This document shows positions 15,143 through 18,216 of a DNA stretch of 18,216 nt, piece by piece. The DNA comes from Cyclobacteriaceae bacterium (GTDB lineage: Bacteria > Bacteroidota > Bacteroidia > Cytophagales > Cyclobacteriaceae), in assembly GCA_028279155.1 (NCBI GenBank), contig JANQST010000198.1, positions 1 to 18,216 of the forward strand. The letters run 5' to 3'. The position numbers and the translations under genes are program-made. Position 1 is the first letter of the stretch, and the number at the start of each line of letters is the position of its first letter. The notes under the pieces were generated by a model. The model had not been told where the DNA came from, did no database searches, and worked only from the letters and a program-made list of their open reading frames with translations.

Positions 15143-16248
15143 TTGGTCAAGATATTGTTGAGATGATTTGCCGTTATCTTGACCTCTTCGTTTGAAATTC
15201 CCAGGCCGGATGGAACATAAAAACCATATTTGCTCAAAGTCTCCGCATTATCATATGTTTGGCTAACATCTATGTGACTAGCTAAAGCTGGCTGTTTGTG
15301 AAGTGGATAGAAAAAGGGACGTGTTCCAATTCCTTCTTTTGCCAGCTCTTCCATAATCATATATGCATCTTTACCTTGTTTTGAATTGAGTAAAATTCCA
15401 AATACCCAATAAATATTCATCGCATAGTTCAATTTATCGGGGAGTATTGAATAATTATCTGACGTCTTTAACAGTGATCTGTACATATTGCCAATTTCTC
15501 TTTTTCTTTCTACCGTTTTATCCAAATATTCTAATTGTGCTAATCCAACAGCTGCTTGAAGGTTTGACATTCTGTAGTTAAACCCTAATTCTTCATGAAC
15601 AAACCTACGCTTGTTATTAAAACATAAGTTCCTAAGTGATCTACATCTATCATTCAATTCCTCATTATTGGTTAGAATCATGCCTCCCTCCCCGGTAGTA
15701 ATGTGTTTATGTGGATAAAAGCTAAATGTGCTGATATCTCCAAAGCTTCCACACTTTTTCCCTTTATAATCTTGTCCATGCATCTCGGCGGAATCTTCAA
15801 TTACCCAGAGTTTATTTTCTTTGGCAATTTCCAAAATAGGATCCATGTCGCATGGAAAAGAATAAGTGTGTACAATAAGTATTGCTTTTGTTTTTGAGGT
15901 AATTTTTTGCCTTAATTCATTTACATCAAGATTCCAGTTCTCAAGGTTGCTATCAACAAAAACAGGTTTGATACCGGATCTGACAATTTCTAAAACACAA
16001 GAAATTATAGTGAAAGTGGGAAGAATGATTTCATCCCCCGGCTTCAAATTCAACGACCTGACTGCTACATCAATTGCTGCTGTACCATTGCAAACCGCAA
16101 CACCAAAAGTACGATCCACATAGTCCGCAAATGATCCTTCAAATTTTTTCACAAACGGCCCATCTGAAGAAACCCAACCAGTGTCTATACATTCTATCAA
16201 GTACTTTTTTTCATTCCCTTTAAATGCTGGTGTATTGACTGGTATCAT
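15139..16248 (-). CDS. DegT/DnrJ/EryC1/StrS aminotransferase, perosamine-synthetase-like
   Basis: A 369-residue PLP-dependent sugar aminotransferase. It begins MIPVNTPAFKGNEKKYL, and GWVSSDG (24-30), NGTAA (54-58), VHTYSFPCDMDPI (126-138), EDSAEMHG (151-158), FGDISTFSFYPHKHITTGEGG (169-189) and FNYRMSNLQAAVGLAQLE are typical. The PLP lysine is K181, preceded by His rather than the commoner Asn; D152 would bind the pyridine nitrogen. From memory the sequence resembles GDP-perosamine synthases (RfbE/PerA), which aminate GDP-4-keto-6-deoxymannose, the product of Gmd in this cluster. Other 4- or 3-keto sugar substrates are possible. It overlaps the next gene by 4 bases and lies 2 bases after the cupin. 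Fold is certain, substrate is inferred. Confidence 0.9.
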   Translation of the reverse strand: MIPVNTPAFKGNEKKYLIECIDTGWVSSDGPFVKKFEGSFADYVDRTFGVAVCNGTAAIDVAVRSLNLKPGDEIILPTFTIISCVLEIVRSGIKPVFVDSNLENWNLDVNELRQKITSKTKAILIVHTYSFPCDMDPILEIAKENKLWVIEDSAEMHGQDYKGKKCGSFGDISTFSFYPHKHITTGEGGMILTNNEELNDRCRSLRNLCFNNKRRFVHEELGFNYRMSNLQAAVGLAQLEYLDKTVERKREIGNMYRSLLKTSDNYSILPDKLNYAMNIYWVFGILLNSKQGKDAYMIMEELAKEGIGTRPFFYPLHKQPALASHIDVSQTYDNAETLSKYGFYVPSGLGISNEEVKITANHLNNILTK

Positions 16249-16250
16249 AC

Positions 16251-16676
16251 TTAAAATTTTACTTGCGATTCATCAATAGGTCCAAATCTTTTTTTGTCAT
16301 TTTCTCCAACATAGGGTCCTTGTTTAACTTCTATTATTTCACTTTCCTCCAGCACTTTGAATCCATGCCCACCTTCTGCCAGCAAAATGACATCTCCTTT
16401 GTTGAGAATCTGACTTCTAATATATTCTTGTTCTTCTGAATAAAAATCGACTCTTATTTTACCACTCTTGATAAAGAGGACCTCCTTGGTATACTGAACC
16501 TCTCTAGAAACTTTGAGATGTACATGGGGTTCTATATTATACCCTTGTGGTCTTTTCATATATCCAAGCTGCTGTGAGAAATCGTTTGGTGTGAAAAAGT
16601 GAATTCCATCATTGTCAAATTCTGTCCTCAATATCACTGCCAACAGACGATCTCCATTCCAAATTTTATCTATCAT
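16251..16676 (-). CDS. Small cupin-domain protein of polysaccharide clusters
   Basis: A 141-residue single cupin. The metal-binding set is visible: HVH (H51, H53), E65 in EVLFIKSG fitting E(x)6G, and H104 in GDVILLAEGGHGF, which resembles the second cupin motif. The insert between HVH and E65 is longer than in the textbook cupin. The opening MKRPQGYNIEPHVH (40-53) recalls cupins frequent in capsule and O-antigen loci; whether it is a sugar isomerase or epimerase or a non-enzymatic binder is unknown. It is not an obvious FdtA 3,4-ketoisomerase or RmlC, because the catalytic patterns I know for those are not seen. Its ATG overlaps the GT4 gene by 4 bases, and 2 bases separate it from the aminotransferase, so a joint role with that enzyme is plausible. 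Confidence 0.75.
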   Translation of the reverse strand: MIDKIWNGDRLLAVILRTEFDNDGIHFFTPNDFSQQLGYMKRPQGYNIEPHVHLKVSREVQYTKEVLFIKSGKIRVDFYSEEQEYIRSQILNKGDVILLAEGGHGFKVLEESEIIEVKQGPYVGENDKKRFGPIDESQVKF

Positions 16677-17947
16677 ATATTTTTAATTGAGTTAACTATT
16701 GAAGAGGAATAAAACTCGTAATTGTATTCTCTCACAACATTGGGATCCACCCCCGTTTCACCATTTAAAATTTCCTCAAAAGACTTTAAAAAATCTGACA
16801 TTTCGTAATTGTCATCATGAATTCCCTTCATTTCCTTTATATTCTGAGGGAAATCATATCCTCCCGATACGATGATTGGTTTTCCAAACCGGATAGCTCT
16901 GTAGGTTGATAAATTGAAATCACAAACATCACAACAGATGAATGCATCTGAAAAGTCATAAGCAGCATTCATCTGTTTATCTGTTAATTTCCCAAGAAAT
17001 GAAACCTGAGTTTGAAGACCTAACCTGACAACTAATTTCTTAAGATATTTGGCATACTCCTCACTGGAAGTCATACCTCCAACCAACAAATTTATCTGAC
17101 TGTGTGTTTTCTTAACTTCAGATATGATTGATAGAATTATGTCTATATTCTTTTCAGGTGAAATTCTTGAAAATGCAAGAACATTGAATCTTCCTTTATA
17201 GGTGGCAGTTAACTTTTCATAAAATGACCTGTCTACCTGAAGATCTCCATCTGTGCCAAAAGCTTTCTTACTTTTCATTTCATACAACAACTCGCTTTCT
17301 TTTGCAGATCTACCAGTTAAGCTAAAAATCATATCCAGCTTCTGATACCGCTTCTTTCTTTGAATTGCTTTCTTGGAATCGTAACCTACTGAATTTTTAA
17401 CAAATTTCTTCAGTGCCTTAATGAAGGATTGTCTTCTGAAATAAAGGTCGTGATCCTTTCTAATTCTTTTAAAAGAATTCAGTAATTTATGATAAGGTGT
17501 AAATGAAGCAGCGTATTTCTCATTTAAATCGGAAACAATGTCTGGATTGATTTTCCAGATCTGATCATGGATCAATGCTGCCAGTTTGATATTACTCAGT
17601 CGAAGTGAAAAGCCAACAAAGAAAGTATTGAATTCGAGGTAACTGTATTCCGTATCAAAAAGTATTAGATCGATACCTTCATTTTCTACCAACTCATAAA
17701 AAGAGCTAATAATATCTTCTCTTTGGGATTGAATCTGTTTTCTTGAAACTTCATGCTTTTGAAAGTAACTAGTTACCTTAAACGAATATTGACCATCGTA
17801 AAGTTTGGCAGGGTCTATGGGTAGTATTGACCAAGATGTGGCTAAAACCCCTTTTTTGCTAAATTGCTGGCACAATTCCATATATACTCTCCGTCCCCCT
17901 CCGCCTTCGGTTGAGACTCCTATTGTATAAACTAAGATCTTCGACAT
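16673..17947 (-). CDS. GT4-like (GT-B) glycosyltransferase
   Basis: A 424-residue glycosyltransferase with two Rossmann-like halves. The N-terminus VYTIGVSTEGGGGRRVYMEL (6-25) has a glycine-rich loop. The donor domain carries VLAFSRISPEKNIDII (256-271), LLVGGMTSSEEYAKYL (287-302), VSFLGKLTDKQM (315-326) and FGKPIIVSGG (354-363). The usual E(x)7E motif is altered: the stretch before the FGKP block reads DFNLSTYRA (343-351), with no glutamate at either site. The enzyme would still bind a nucleotide sugar but may use a different arrangement. A basic insert (about 158-202, rich in Lys and Arg) may bind acidic membrane lipids. It leads into the cupin by a 4-base overlap. The donor is unknown. Confidence 0.85.
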   Translation of the reverse strand: MSKILVYTIGVSTEGGGGRRVYMELCQQFSKKGVLATSWSILPIDPAKLYDGQYSFKVTSYFQKHEVSRKQIQSQREDIISSFYELVENEGIDLILFDTEYSYLEFNTFFVGFSLRLSNIKLAALIHDQIWKINPDIVSDLNEKYAASFTPYHKLLNSFKRIRKDHDLYFRRQSFIKALKKFVKNSVGYDSKKAIQRKKRYQKLDMIFSLTGRSAKESELLYEMKSKKAFGTDGDLQVDRSFYEKLTATYKGRFNVLAFSRISPEKNIDIILSIISEVKKTHSQINLLVGGMTSSEEYAKYLKKLVVRLGLQTQVSFLGKLTDKQMNAAYDFSDAFICCDVCDFNLSTYRAIRFGKPIIVSGGYDFPQNIKEMKGIHDDNYEMSDFLKSFEEILNGETGVDPNVVREYNYEFYSSSIVNSIKNI

Positions 17948-17956
17948 TGTCTAGTT

Positions 17957-18216
17957 TCACTTTATCAGCGTAAGAATAAAAAGGCCTGATGCAGCAGCAG
18001 CGTCATTATCACGATAGCCCAAATCTTCAATTTCACTATACGTGGTTTTCTTCCAAAATCTATCATATTTATAATAATCCAATACGTGTTCTTCAGGATC
18101 GAAAGATTTAATCATTTCGTGAATTGATGCATCATCAAAAACCTGAAATTCTTCAAACTCTGCTTTTCCCCCAGCAGGAGCCGTGATAATAAGCTTCCCA
18201 TTTTTCTTCAAAACTC
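17957..18216 (-). CDS. C-terminal part of a probable SAM-dependent methyltransferase, 5' partial
   Basis: The frame is open through the right edge (the last complete codons read V-L-K-K-N-G), so the TTG at 18211 is probably not a real start and the N-terminus lies outside the window. The first visible residues, VLKKNGKLIITAPAGG, match the late strand of class I methyltransferases (LKPGGxLIxTxP), and the remainder (about 70 residues, with aromatic and acidic DYYKYDRFW) would be the C-terminal cap. The SAM-binding motif is not visible, so the class is a tentative reading from the end only. It stops 9 bases before the GT4 start and probably belongs to the same operon. Other Rossmann enzymes remain possible. 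Confidence 0.55.
   Translation of the reverse strand, partial: VLKKNGKLIITAPAGGKAEFEEFQVFDDASIHEMIKSFDPEEHVLDYYKYDRFWKKTTYSEIEDLGYRDNDAAAASGLFILTLIK

Noticed and set aside
1..18216. CRISPR array, tRNA or rRNA genes, insertion sequences or phage genes
   Set aside because: No regularly spaced long repeats, cloverleaf-like segments, transposase motifs or terminal inverted repeats were seen on either strand.

Overview
The window looks like chromosomal DNA from a Bacteroidota bacterium, probably of the Cytophagales type. The evidence is A+T-rich sequence, paired SurA-like foldases followed by a MoxR ATPase, and promoter candidates of the Bacteroidota form (TTG or TTTG, about 20 nt, then TAnnTTTG). 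The assignment rests on gene content and remembered family features, not on a database match.

Left part, plus strand (1-3455): a tightly packed run of four genes. These are the C-terminal part of an anti-sigma-type ATP-binding protein (cut by the window edge), a lipoprotein with SurA-like features, a two-domain SurA-type peptidyl-prolyl isomerase, and a MoxR AAA+ ATPase. The theme is envelope protein folding and stress. The run ends at an A+T-rich inverted and tandem repeat (3456-3531) shared with the convergent gene pheS (3532-4542, minus). A PNPT-family sugar-phosphate transferase of the WecA/TagO type (4591-5679, minus) follows. It has its own candidate promoter, and a perfect 9-bp palindrome abuts the -33 element.

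Right part, minus strand (5933-18216): one long surface-polysaccharide gene cluster, transcribed right to left, with junctions that are mostly overlapping or only a few bases wide. In transcription order it holds a partial methyltransferase-like C-terminus, a GT4 glycosyltransferase, a small cupin, a DegT/perosamine-synthetase-like aminotransferase, a MptE/MAF-like (DUF115) protein, a GT2 glycosyltransferase, an FkbM methyltransferase, a Wzy-like polymerase or ligase, a second MptE/MAF-like paralogue, a WcaI-type glycosyltransferase, gmd, fcl and a WcaJ-type initiating transferase.

How they fit together (inference): Gmd makes GDP-4-keto-6-deoxymannose and Fcl converts it to GDP-L-fucose. The aminotransferase may draw on the same intermediate to make GDP-perosamine. 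The glycosyltransferases assemble a repeat unit on undecaprenyl phosphate, started by the WcaJ-like or the WecA-like enzyme, and the Wzy-like protein polymerises or ligates it. No flippase (Wzx) or export gene (Wza/Wzc) is visible, so the locus probably continues past the right edge. The least understood members are the two MptE/MAF-like paralogues, which share five motif blocks in the same order and are the best candidates for undescribed chemistry. I saw no RNA genes, CRISPR arrays, insertion sequences or phage genes.
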